Shown here: positions 19,272 to 28,615 of the stretch, one piece after another
How the letters are laid out: the number at the start of each line of letters is the position of its first letter
Numbering within the stretch: the first letter of the stretch is position 1
Assembly (NCBI GenBank): GCA_946567425.1
Contig: CAMNXF010000010.1
Coordinates: forward strand, 52,891 to 116,890
Origin: an uncultured Clostridia bacterium
Lineage (GTDB): Bacteria; Bacillota; Clostridia; Oscillospirales; Ruminococcaceae
Direction of reading: 5' to 3'
DNA: 64,000 nucleotides
Translations under genes and position numbers: made by a program
The notes under the pieces: model-generated
Databases searched by the model: none
Told to the model about the DNA's origin: nothing
Seen by the model: the letters and a program-made list of their open reading frames with translations, nothing else

Positions 19272-20506
19272 TGAATGTTTATTTAGAGGTCGATATGAAA
19301 TTTAAAATGACGCCAAACAAGCTGATGATAGCGCTGTTCGCGGTTGTACTGCTTGTTGTTCCGATAGTGACCGTCGCTCTCCCGAAACAGGAGCGCAGCG
19401 AAAACGAAAACCGCTCCCTTGCAAAGATGCCCACGCTTGTCGACGCAAACAAGTGGGATAAGGCGGAAAGTGCGGGCGATTATCTTGGCGCGGTAAAGTG
19501 GAAGTATATCAACAACCGCGAGGGCAAAGCGTTTAAGGACGACTTTGAAACGTTTTTCTGCGACCACATGGCGGGCAGAGAAACGTGGGTGAAGCTCTGC
19601 AACAACTTGACGCGGCTTTCGGGGCAGCGCGAGATAAACGATGTGTATATCCTTGACGATCAGCTTGTACAGACCTTCAAGGGCTATGACGAAAATACAG
19701 TCGACTCCTCGATAAAGGCGATGAACACGTTTGCCGAGCGGTTTTCCGATATTCCGATGTATCTTATGCTCGCGCCGACCTCGCAGGAGGTGTTTTCCTC
19801 ACGGATACCGTCGTATACGGGGCTGATGAGCGAAAAGACGTTTATCGAGAATGTTTACTCGAAAATGGAGAACGTCGGCACTATCGACGCGTTGAGCAAC
19901 ATTATGGGGCATTCCAACGAGTACGTCTTCTACCGTACCGACCACCACTGGACCAGTCTGGGCGCGTTCTACGCGTATCAGGCGGCGGCGAAGTCGCTGA
20001 ATTACAGCGCCTACGGGCTTAATTCGTTCAACATAGAAAACGCAAGCCGCGACTTTCGCGGAACGCTCTATTCGCGCACGCTCGACGACAGCATAAAGCC
20101 CGACATTATGGACTATTATTTCCTCGCGGACGGTGAACCTACCGTGAAGATGACCTGCCGCGACGACCGCGAGATCAAGACCTACGACAGCCTTTACGTC
20201 CGCGAGTTCCTGGAGGTCAAGGACAAATACTCGTCGTACACGGGCAGCAACGTTCCGCTGGTGACTATCGAGACGGATGTCGACAACGATAAAAATCTTC
20301 TTGTGATAAAGGACAGCTACGCGCACTCGCTTGTGCCGTTCCTGTCAAAGCATTACAGCAGGATAACAATGGTGGATATGCGCTATATCAACACGAGCCT
20401 TAACAATTTTATAAAAATGGACGAGTACACCGAGGCGCTTTTCGTGTTTAATGTTATAGGCTTTGCCGAGGATAAGAATATCGCCAAGCTGGTGCTGACA
20501 CGATGA
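19271..20506 (+). CDS. DHHW-family / AlgJ-AlgX-like SGNH hydrolase-type protein
   Basis: N-terminal TM, FYRTDHHWTSLGAFYAYQ motif, LLVIKDSYAHSL; overlaps MBOAT stop. Confidence 0.85.
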   Translation: MNVYLEVDMKFKMTPNKLMIALFAVVLLVVPIVTVALPKQERSENENRSLAKMPTLVDANKWDKAESAGDYLGAVKWKYINNREGKAFKDDFETFFCDHMAGRETWVKLCNNLTRLSGQREINDVYILDDQLVQTFKGYDENTVDSSIKAMNTFAERFSDIPMYLMLAPTSQEVFSSRIPSYTGLMSEKTFIENVYSKMENVGTIDALSNIMGHSNEYVFYRTDHHWTSLGAFYAYQAAAKSLNYSAYGLNSFNIENASRDFRGTLYSRTLDDSIKPDIMDYYFLADGEPTVKMTCRDDREIKTYDSLYVREFLEVKDKYSSYTGSNVPLVTIETDVDNDKNLLVIKDSYAHSLVPFLSKHYSRITMVDMRYINTSLNNFIKMDEYTEALFVFNVIGFAEDKNIAKLVLTR

Positions 20507-21351
20507 GGGAGCTGCTGTTTACGGTCGGCGCTGAGGAGGCGGGAGCGACGGCGCTTGCGTTCCTGAGAAAGCACGGCTTCTCGCAGCGGAACATCACCAA
20601 GCTGAAGCACGGGGGCGGCTTGACGCGCGGCGGCGAGCTGCTCCGCACAGTCGACAAGGTGAACGCGGGCGAAGAAATACGTGTTCTTATGGCGGACAGC
20701 GGCAACAAAAGCATTCTGCCGAACCCGGATATAAATGCGGCGGCGGTATACGAGGACGATGATGTGATTGTCTTCGACAAGCCGCCGTTTCTCCCCGTTC
20801 ACCCGTCGATACGTCACAGCACGGATACGCTCGCGAATTTGTACGCGGCGAAGTTTCCCGACACGCCGTTCCGCGCGGTGAACAGGCTTGACCGCAACAC
20901 CTCGGGATTGTGTGTCTGCGCTAAAAACAGATTTGCCGCGCCGCAGCTTATAAAAAGCGTTTCCAAGGTCTATTACGCGGTAGTTGACGGCGTTATCGAG
21001 GGTGCGGGAGAAATCAACCTCCCGATAGCGCGGACGGGCGAAAGCATAATCGTGCGCATGGTACGGGAGGACGGACAGTCCGCAGTCACGCGCTACAAAG
21101 CCGCCGCGCATAAAAACGGCAGAACACTGCTGGAAATTACGCTTCTGACGGGCCGCACACACCAGATACGGGTGCATTTTTCGCATATAGGCTATCCGCT
21201 GTGCGGCGACGAGGTATACGGCGGCGATTGTTCGGCGATAAACAGACAGGCGCTCCATTGCGGCAGGGTGACGTTTGTTCAGCCCGTGACGGGTGAATGT
21301 GTTGAGCTGGAAAGTCCTCTGCCCGAGGATATAAGGAGGCTGATAGAGTAA
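20503..21351 (+). CDS. RluA-family pseudouridine synthase
   Basis: VNRLDRNTSGLCVCAKN; LLTGRTHQIRVHFSHIGYPLCGDEVYGG. Confidence 0.92.
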   Translation: MRELLFTVGAEEAGATALAFLRKHGFSQRNITKLKHGGGLTRGGELLRTVDKVNAGEEIRVLMADSGNKSILPNPDINAAAVYEDDDVIVFDKPPFLPVHPSIRHSTDTLANLYAAKFPDTPFRAVNRLDRNTSGLCVCAKNRFAAPQLIKSVSKVYYAVVDGVIEGAGEINLPIARTGESIIVRMVREDGQSAVTRYKAAAHKNGRTLLEITLLTGRTHQIRVHFSHIGYPLCGDEVYGGDCSAINRQALHCGRVTFVQPVTGECVELESPLPEDIRRLIE

Positions 21352-21966
21352 ATGAAAAAGCGTTTATTATGCGCGGTAACGGCGCTTGCGGCAGCGGCGG
21401 TGTTCAGCGGCTGTTCCGCAGGTTCGGTCACGGTGAACGGCAGCGGTGCGGAAATCCCCGCGGCGGGCGTAAAGATGGAGTTTGCGGAGGATTGGCGGAT
21501 ATTCACAGGCGATGAGATATATGAAGTTACATACAGCCGCAACCCCGAGGGCTACGGTTCGGCGGAAGAGCTGAAAAAGGATATCGAGGGCAACGGCGAG
21601 CAGTATTTGGTTTACGCCGAATCACCCGACGAGGACGCGCTGGCGCTGCTTTCAATGCAGCCGATGAAGGACAGCGTCAACGAGGAGCTTACCGTTGAGT
21701 CGCTTGCGCGGGCGGTTCACGACAACACGGTTTTTGAGCATCGGTTGAACGGGTACTATACCGAAAGTTCGTTTTCGGAAGAGGATATGAACGGCGTGGG
21801 TGGTTGGCTCTCGGATATCAGAGTGTTCACCGAGCCGGACGGAGAAGCGGTCTGCGAGCAGCGCGAGTTTATATTTGAAAAGGATAATAACGCGTATTCG
21901 TTTAGATTGTTCGCGCAACGTTTTATAGATGAACAAGTTGATAAAGTTTTGATTTCTGCAATTTAA
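21352..21966 (+). CDS. Hypothetical lipoprotein
   Basis: Lipobox MKKRLLCAVTALAAAAVFSGCSAG. Confidence 0.7.
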   Translation: MKKRLLCAVTALAAAAVFSGCSAGSVTVNGSGAEIPAAGVKMEFAEDWRIFTGDEIYEVTYSRNPEGYGSAEELKKDIEGNGEQYLVYAESPDEDALALLSMQPMKDSVNEELTVESLARAVHDNTVFEHRLNGYYTESSFSEEDMNGVGGWLSDIRVFTEPDGEAVCEQREFIFEKDNNAYSFRLFAQRFIDEQVDKVLISAI

Positions 21967-22029
21967 TTGTTATGTTAGCCAAAAAAAACAAAAAAATCTG
22001 TTAAATTTTTAGATTTTTTTAAATAATAC

Positions 22030-22058
22030 TTGATTTATTTAAGTGAATATTGTATAAT
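22030..22058 (+). promoter_or_regulatory. Sigma-A promoter upstream of PilZ gene
   Basis: TTGATT-17 nt-TATAAT. Confidence 0.6.
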
Positions 22059-22152
22059 GATAGAAGGATTATTCTGCACAATGGGATTATTGTTTGTAAA
22101 AATACTCGCAGAATATTGTTGAGGTTGCAAAAATACGATAATAAAGGGTTTG

Positions 22153-22842
22153 ATGCGTTTGATTTTTGGCAGCAAGGTCATTAAAGTAGAGGTACTGGAT
22201 GAAAAAGGAGCGCTGCTGCTCGCGTCCGAAAAAAATTTTGTTGTTCCGAAAAATTCGTCGTCAGATGACAACGGAATCGTGATGATAAAGGGCAGAGGTC
22301 TCCCGGAGCTGGATCATAACAGGATAGTATCTGTTGTTATGACGACAAAGAGCGGAGACAGGATCAAGTACATCGGCGCGGTGGCTGTCTCAATGGCTGT
22401 TCAGCTGAACATTCAGATACTGCACTCAAATGACAACAAGGTGCTTGAGGAGCGCAGAAGATTCTTTAAGATAAAGGTCAGCGAGACAGGCAAAGCGCTT
22501 TTCTATGTGCGTGACGAGAAAAATATACGTTTCGACGAGCCTGTGGCGATAGGGGTGTTGGATATAAACGTCGGCGGCGTGTTCCTGACCTGCGATACGG
22601 AGATTGTCGAGTTTGCTCTTGACGATCTGATCTGCGTGGAGATAAGCCTGTTTGAGGAATATCCGCTGAACGCGGCGGTAAGGGTGCTTAGGGTGCAGCG
22701 TGATACGGACGGCAGCATTAAAGGATACGGCTGCGAGTTCCAGGGGCTGACAGCGGCTCAGGAGGACTATATCGGCAGGTACATCTATAAGGTACAGTCG
22801 GAAGAGCGGCAGAGAGAAGCCGCGAGAGAAGAGATGTTTTGA
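22153..22842 (+). CDS. PilZ-domain protein (putative c-di-GMP receptor)
   Basis: EERRRFFKIKVSETGKALF ... VGVFL-type PilZ core GVLDINVGGVFL; YcgR-like N-terminal domain. Confidence 0.75.
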   Translation: MRLIFGSKVIKVEVLDEKGALLLASEKNFVVPKNSSSDDNGIVMIKGRGLPELDHNRIVSVVMTTKSGDRIKYIGAVAVSMAVQLNIQILHSNDNKVLEERRRFFKIKVSETGKALFYVRDEKNIRFDEPVAIGVLDINVGGVFLTCDTEIVEFALDDLICVEISLFEEYPLNAAVRVLRVQRDTDGSIKGYGCEFQGLTAAQEDYIGRYIYKVQSEERQREAAREEMF

Positions 22843-22904
22843 CGTTGACGTGCAGTTCGCGGCAGCGCCGCCATATAAATTTTAAAATTTCAGGGGGATA
22901 GACG

Positions 22905-24923
22905 ATGAGAAAATCAACTCTTAAATTTGCATTGATAGGCATTCTGCTTATTTTCGCAATAGCTCCGGTTCTTATTTTGGGAGTGGTAGGAACATTTTCT
23001 GTAATCGGGTACAGCAATGATGTCAGAATGAACGAGCTTTCCACGGTCTCACAGTCCAAGGCAGGCTCTGTAAATACGCTGATGTCGGACTATGTAGCGG
23101 ATGCGACGGCGCTGTCGAAAATGACGACCGTTGTCCAGAACGCGCAGAACAACGACGGCGTGGCTTGGGATACGATAAACTCCTTTACCGAAAACAATGC
23201 GGATATCTATGATACGCTTATTGTGGATACCAACGGAAACGTGCTCATCTCGTCCAAAAATCTGGAGACGGGCAGCTTTGAGCATTTCAACGCGGACGGA
23301 ATGCCCGTGGTTTCGGGATTGGTTTCGTGGGAGAAATACGGATTTGACGCTATGTACATATGCCGCGAGATTTACGCGGATCCCGACAACAAGACAGGCG
23401 GCAAGCTCGGATATCTTTGTCTGGTTATCTCTCCCGAGGCGGACAGCACACTTATGAAAGCCCTTTCTGGCAGCTTCCTTGAATCAAACGGTTACTTTGC
23501 TCTTATTGACAGCGAGGGCAATATGCTGAACTTCGATAACGGCGGCTCGACCAAAAAAAGCAGCGAAATAGATTCGGCACTTGCCGCTGAAACGCAGAAG
23601 ATGTTCGACGCTACCCCGAATGTTGCGGGCGGCAGCGAGACCTCCGCGCCCACACAGGGCAAGGCGGGCAAGTATTCTTATGTTTGCGGAATTATCCCCA
23701 ATGTCACCACTTGGAGATGGATAGGTCTGGTTGACGCGTCGACGTTCTCGACATTCGCGTTCAAGACCAATATTATCAGTTGGATAGCTATCGTTATAAT
23801 GGCGGTTCTGGCGTCGGTAGTAGCAATGATCGTTATCAGCAGATTTATTGGCGGAATGCACGATATGCTTAAAACAATGGGCAATATCAACACAGATGAG
23901 GGCATCTCGGGTCTGCGGTTCAACATAAAGAAAGGCAAGAGCGAGTTGGAGATGATCCAGGCGTCGTTCAACGACTTCCTCGACGAGGTTTATATCAACG
24001 GCGAGCGCTACAAGACCATTGCTGAATTGTCCGACAATATGCTGTTCGAGTGGGATTTCCACAAGGAGACCATGTACGTTTCGGACAATACGCTCCAGAA
24101 ATTTGATTTGAATACCGAGGACGCTACGCTTTCCAACGGTAAATTTCTTGATTCCCTTATGTCCGCAGAGGACGCGGAGAAGTACAAGCGCGATATCAAC
24201 AATCTGCTTAAGACACAGTCCGGATACAGCGCGGAATATCAGCTCAAGGCAAAGAGCGGTTCCACTATCTGGGTATCGTTCCGCGCGACCTGTATTTCCG
24301 ACCGTCTCGGCGAACCGCTCCGCGTTATCGGTGTTATGACGGATATCGACAACGAGAAGAAAATGGAGCTTCAGCTTTCCGAGCGTGCAAGCTACGACTT
24401 CCTTTCACAGCTTTACAACAGAAGCACGTTTATCAGACATCTGTCCTCCGAGCTTGACCGCAGAGGACCCAAGAAGATCGGCGTTATGTTCATAGACGTC
24501 GATGACTTCAAGTTTATCAACGACCGCTACGGACACACCGTCGGCGACGAGGTTATCCGTTTTGTAGCGGATACGATACGTAAAAAGGTTGATGACAAGG
24601 GCGGTCTCGCGGGACGCTTCGGCGGTGATGAGTTCGTGCTCTGCTACACCGATCAGGGCGACATTGCAAACCTCGAACAGATTGCAATGGACATTATCGA
24701 CGAGCTGTATGTCGGCTATACGACCGCTGAGGGAATGCTCATCAACGTAAGAGCGTCTATCGGTATCTCCTACTGTCCTGACCATACGGAGGACGTAAAC
24801 GAGCTGATTTCTTTTGCGGATACCGCAATGTACTTCGTAAAGAAGAACGGAAAGACCAACTACCACGTTTATGTTCCGGAGGACAGCGCGTCCGGAGAGT
24901 ACATCGATCCCGAGGGCTACTAA
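22905..24923 (+). CDS. Diguanylate cyclase with extracytoplasmic Cache-like sensor and PAS domains
   Basis: Two TM segments, PAS-like region, GGDEF domain with intact RFGGDEFVLCY. Confidence 0.9.
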   Translation: MRKSTLKFALIGILLIFAIAPVLILGVVGTFSVIGYSNDVRMNELSTVSQSKAGSVNTLMSDYVADATALSKMTTVVQNAQNNDGVAWDTINSFTENNADIYDTLIVDTNGNVLISSKNLETGSFEHFNADGMPVVSGLVSWEKYGFDAMYICREIYADPDNKTGGKLGYLCLVISPEADSTLMKALSGSFLESNGYFALIDSEGNMLNFDNGGSTKKSSEIDSALAAETQKMFDATPNVAGGSETSAPTQGKAGKYSYVCGIIPNVTTWRWIGLVDASTFSTFAFKTNIISWIAIVIMAVLASVVAMIVISRFIGGMHDMLKTMGNINTDEGISGLRFNIKKGKSELEMIQASFNDFLDEVYINGERYKTIAELSDNMLFEWDFHKETMYVSDNTLQKFDLNTEDATLSNGKFLDSLMSAEDAEKYKRDINNLLKTQSGYSAEYQLKAKSGSTIWVSFRATCISDRLGEPLRVIGVMTDIDNEKKMELQLSERASYDFLSQLYNRSTFIRHLSSELDRRGPKKIGVMFIDVDDFKFINDRYGHTVGDEVIRFVADTIRKKVDDKGGLAGRFGGDEFVLCYTDQGDIANLEQIAMDIIDELYVGYTTAEGMLINVRASIGISYCPDHTEDVNELISFADTAMYFVKKNGKTNYHVYVPEDSASGEYIDPEGY

Positions 24924-24975
24924 TGATCGGGTTTGCTCCGTCACTTACGGCTATACGGTAAATCAATAACAGCTG

Positions 24976-25003
24976 GGGCGCACGGATAATAATTTGTGCG
25001 CCC
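24976..25003 (+). terminator. Hairpin between GGDEF and parA (weak/attenuating terminator)
   Basis: GGGCGCAC-gataataatt-GTGCGCCC followed by a short T-rich stretch. Confidence 0.45.
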
Positions 25004-25038
25004 TTGTTAATGGAAGATACAAAATTGGAGGAGTAGTT

Positions 25039-25836
25039 TTGGCAAAGGTAATTGCGATAACTAATCAAAAAGGCGGGGTCGGAAAGACGACGACTTGCAG
25101 CGCACTTTGCGGCGGTCTTGCCGAACTGGGCAATAAGGTGCTTGCGGTGGATCTCGATCCGCAGGGAAATCTCAGTTTCAGCCTTGGTGTGGAGGTCGAG
25201 GATAATTTTACGATCTACGACGTAATGAAAGGCAACTGCGACATCGCCGACGCGATAGTCAGCGGCGTGACTTGCGACGTCGTACCGTCAAATATACTGC
25301 TGTCGGGTCTGGAACTGGAGATGACAGGCGTCGGACGCGAGTATGTTCTTCGCGAGCAGCTGGGTGACGTTGCCAAAAAGTACGACTATATCATTCTTGA
25401 TACGCCGCCCGCGCTTTCGGTGCTGACCATAAACGCCTACACCGCTTCGGACGAGCTTGTAATACCCATGCTCTGTGAAATCTTGTCGCTGCAGGGTATT
25501 GCACAGTTAAAGCAGACTATTTTCGCTGTAAAGCGTTACTACAATAAATCGCTGTGCGTTCGCGGAATATTGCTGAACAAGTATAATCCGCGCTTTACAC
25601 TTACCAAGGAGGTCGAAGAGCTTGCCGAAATGATAGCCAAGCAGCTCGACACGACCATATTCAAGACGAAGATAAGCGCCTGTGTAAGCATTGCCGAAGC
25701 TCCCGCGCACGGCGAGAGCATTATCACGTACTCGCCGAAAAGCAGAGGAACAACGGAATTTAAGGCGTTCATCAAGGAACTTATCGGAACGACGAACAAG
25801 AAATCAAAGTCAAAGAAAAGCGGAGCTAAAGAATGA
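25039..25836 (+). CDS. ParA/Soj family ATPase
   Basis: MAKVIAITNQKGGVGKTTTCSAL deviant Walker A; TTG start after GGAGGAG SD. Confidence 0.92.
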   Translation: MAKVIAITNQKGGVGKTTTCSALCGGLAELGNKVLAVDLDPQGNLSFSLGVEVEDNFTIYDVMKGNCDIADAIVSGVTCDVVPSNILLSGLELEMTGVGREYVLREQLGDVAKKYDYIILDTPPALSVLTINAYTASDELVIPMLCEILSLQGIAQLKQTIFAVKRYYNKSLCVRGILLNKYNPRFTLTKEVEELAEMIAKQLDTTIFKTKISACVSIAEAPAHGESIITYSPKSRGTTEFKAFIKELIGTTNKKSKSKKSGAKE

Positions 25837-26342
25837 GCAGAAGACCTCGCAGTACCGAGACCAAGCCGCAGAATTCGGAGCGGGAGACCGTCGGTAATTC
25901 CGGAAACAAGACCCCGCAGGTAATGCGGCTGGTGGAACAGAATAAAAACTCGGCGAACCCCGTCATTCTTGCGGGGAAGAGCCGCGTTCCGAAGCAGCTG
26001 CGCGGACGCGAACCGTTGTCGCGGCTGATGAAAGCGGAGTTGGGCGAGGAGTTTTCCGACAGGGAGGACTCCGTTGTCGTGAATTTGACAGAGGCGGCGA
26101 TCGGGTATGAGGCTCCCGAAATACTTGACCGTTTTAACGCGTGCAGCTGCCACAAGTGCGTGGAGGTGTTTTCGCGGAGAATATCCGAGAAGGTTCCCGC
26201 GAGGTTTGCGAGGATCAACAAATCCGCGCGCTCCGGCTCGCGTGAGCTTCGTGAAAGAATGGAGCCCGTGCGCAAAATAGTGCTGTCCGAAATGATTAGG
26301 GAGCTTATCGGTAACAAAAAACGCTGCTTCCATGATGAATAA
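25833..26342 (+). CDS. ComFB-like domain protein (late competence ComFB family), translationally coupled to parA
   Basis: ATGA overlap with parA; FNACSCHKCVEVFSRRISEKVPARFARI resembles the ComFB pattern C..C..D..AlaLNrLpp.Y. Confidence 0.5.
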   Translation: MSRRPRSTETKPQNSERETVGNSGNKTPQVMRLVEQNKNSANPVILAGKSRVPKQLRGREPLSRLMKAELGEEFSDREDSVVVNLTEAAIGYEAPEILDRFNACSCHKCVEVFSRRISEKVPARFARINKSARSGSRELRERMEPVRKIVLSEMIRELIGNKKRCFHDE

Positions 26343-26360
26343 TTTGGGAAATTTTACTTG

Positions 26361-26389
26361 TTGAATTTTGGGTCAAATTGTGGTATAAT
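26361..26389 (+). promoter_or_regulatory. Sigma-A promoter of mreB
   Basis: TTGAAT-17 nt-TATAAT with extended -10 TGG. Confidence 0.65.
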
Positions 26390-26452
26390 ATGTTAGTTAG
26401 GAATTCTTAGGAAAAAAGCGGTAATTCGCCGAAATTTTAACAGGAGTAAGAA

Positions 26453-27469
26453 ATGGCATTAGATATCGGAATAGATCTTGGAACAGCGAATATTATAATC
26501 ACAATTGCGGGCAGAGGTATCGTGTTGTGCGAGCCTTCTGTTGTGGCTTACGATAAGAAGAAAAAGGCAGTCGTCGCGGTCGGCGCCGAGGCGTATAAGA
26601 TGATAGGCAGAACGCCCGAGTATATCGTCGCGGTACGTCCGCTGAAGGACGGCGTTATCTCGGACAACGATATGACGCAGGCAATGATAAAGGAGTTCAT
26701 CGGCATAGTAAACGGCGGTTTTATGGTGAAGCCGAGGATAGTGCTTTGCGTGCCCAGCTCCGTTACCGATGTCGAGCGCAGAGCCGTCGTTGAGGCGGCG
26801 CTTTCGGCGGGCGCGAGAAAGGTTTTTCTTATTGAGGAGCCTATCGCGGCGCTTATCGGCGCGGGGATCGACATTTCCCGTCCGAACGGCACAATGGTCG
26901 TTGATATCGGCGGCGGAACGTCCGATGTTGCAATTGTTTCGTTCAACGGTATCGTGCAGTCGCGCAGCGTGAAAATGGCGGGCAACAAAATGGATGCGGC
27001 GATAATCCGTCACATCACGCAGAAGTATAAGATACTCATCGGCGAAAAGACCGCCGAAAAGGCCAAAATGGAGATTGCGAACGTATTCAAGCCCACGGGT
27101 ATGAAAAAAATGACGGTTCGCGGCAGACATTTGCTTAAGGGCTTGCCGGAGAGCGTTGAGATAAGCGACCTCGATACCTATGAAGCAATTCATGAAAATG
27201 CAATGGAGATAGTCGAGCAGGTAAAGTTGGTACTGGAATCCACGCCGCCCGAGCTGGTGGGCGATATCCTCAGCAACGGCATACTGCTCACGGGCGGCGG
27301 GGCGCTGCTCGGAGGACTTCCCGAGCTGATAACCGATAGGGTGGGAGCGCCGTGCTTTATCGCGGACAATCCTATTGAATGCGTGGCAAGGGGCGTCGAC
27401 GAGGCGTTCAAGATGTCCGATTCGCTGCTTGACGGTTTCGAGCAGGTGCAGCTTTACGGATTTCATTAA
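26453..27469 (+). CDS. mreB: Rod shape-determining protein MreB (actin fold)
   Basis: GIDLGTANIIITIAGRGIVLCEPSVVA; MVVDIGGGTSDVAIVS; LLTGGGALLGGLPELI. Confidence 0.93.
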   Translation: MALDIGIDLGTANIIITIAGRGIVLCEPSVVAYDKKKKAVVAVGAEAYKMIGRTPEYIVAVRPLKDGVISDNDMTQAMIKEFIGIVNGGFMVKPRIVLCVPSSVTDVERRAVVEAALSAGARKVFLIEEPIAALIGAGIDISRPNGTMVVDIGGGTSDVAIVSFNGIVQSRSVKMAGNKMDAAIIRHITQKYKILIGEKTAEKAKMEIANVFKPTGMKKMTVRGRHLLKGLPESVEISDLDTYEAIHENAMEIVEQVKLVLESTPPELVGDILSNGILLTGGGALLGGLPELITDRVGAPCFIADNPIECVARGVDEAFKMSDSLLDGFEQVQLYGFH

Positions 27470-27473
27470 ACAC

Positions 27474-27501
27474 AAACGGCGGAGCGATTGCTCCGCCGTT
27501 T
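27474..27501. terminator. Bidirectional intrinsic terminator
   Basis: AAACGGCGGAGC-gatt-GCTCCGCCGTTT. Confidence 0.8.
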
Positions 27502-27511
27502 TGCTTTATAT

Positions 27512-28510
27512 TTAAATGGAGTCATCGACGTGTACCAGTACGTCCGATAGTATCTCCATATTCTCAAGCTTTGCCGCGCATAAATCGCCAATATACCTTA
27601 TATCGCTGAACGTAGCGCGGACGTACATAATGTCGCCGATACCAAGGTTGCCGAGATCGCAGGTCGGCTTGTCGGGACTTATTTCACCCATTTCGGTGAA
27701 ACAGAGCAGTTCGTTAGTATTGTAAGCTGAAGTAACAAAGAACCCCACGTCCAGCCCAAACCAACTTCCGAGGATCGGCAGCTTATTCTCAATGGGGGTA
27801 AAGCGCAGAGCTCCGCCGTCCGGTTCATACGAATTGCGCGCAGACGAGCTCATAAATCCCTCGATAGTGACCATACCCTCAAATCTCATGAATACCCCAT
27901 AGTCTCCCACGTCGGGGTAGTAATAGCTGTGGTTCTCCTCATAGCCGGACGGGTCAATCAAAAATTGCGTTGTCGCCTCGACAAGTGTCAGCCCGCATAT
28001 TTTGTCGCCAACGTTCACGCGCCTGTATTTGTTATTGTTTACAGGTATCTCGCCTACAAACTCCATTCCGTCAAACAACTCAGGGTTATTGTAGTTGTCG
28101 TATGCCGTGCCCTCGGGTTCTTTAAAGTACTGAAATCCGTCGCAAAAAACTCTCACGCCGTCGTTGTCGGCGGTGATTTGGTCAACGGTTGTAAAATCAC
28201 CGTGAATATCAAGCACCTTGGTTATTTCCGACGTGTAGATCGTTTCCCCGTCAAGTCCGACAAGAATCGTCGGCTCGCCGCGCGGGTCGGCAGGCTCAGT
28301 CTCGGCACTGCTGTTTTCGTCCGAGCTTTCCGAGCTGCTTTCGGAGCTTTCTGCCGCAGAGGAACTGTCCGTACTGTTGATTGGCTGCTCAATATTACTT
28401 TGAGTAATATCGGCTGTGCTTTCGGAATTATCACCCGAGCAGCCGCCTATTGACAAGGATAAAACCGCAGTCATTACGCTGAATATACTTACTGTAATTC
28501 TCGATCTCAT
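27512..28510 (-). CDS. Hypothetical lipoprotein
   Basis: ATG 28510; MRSRITVSIFSVMTAVLSLSIGGCSG lipobox followed by Ser/Glu-rich linker. Confidence 0.7.
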   Translation of the reverse strand: MRSRITVSIFSVMTAVLSLSIGGCSGDNSESTADITQSNIEQPINSTDSSSAAESSESSSESSDENSSAETEPADPRGEPTILVGLDGETIYTSEITKVLDIHGDFTTVDQITADNDGVRVFCDGFQYFKEPEGTAYDNYNNPELFDGMEFVGEIPVNNNKYRRVNVGDKICGLTLVEATTQFLIDPSGYEENHSYYYPDVGDYGVFMRFEGMVTIEGFMSSSARNSYEPDGGALRFTPIENKLPILGSWFGLDVGFFVTSAYNTNELLCFTEMGEISPDKPTCDLGNLGIGDIMYVRATFSDIRYIGDLCAAKLENMEILSDVLVHVDDSI

Positions 28511-28615
28511 ATTATTTACCTCCAATACGTTTATGGGAAATTTTCTCTTTCAACAATAATGACGTAAAATCACGCAAAATCTTACAGAAAAGGCGGAGAA
28601 GATCTCCGCCTTAAT

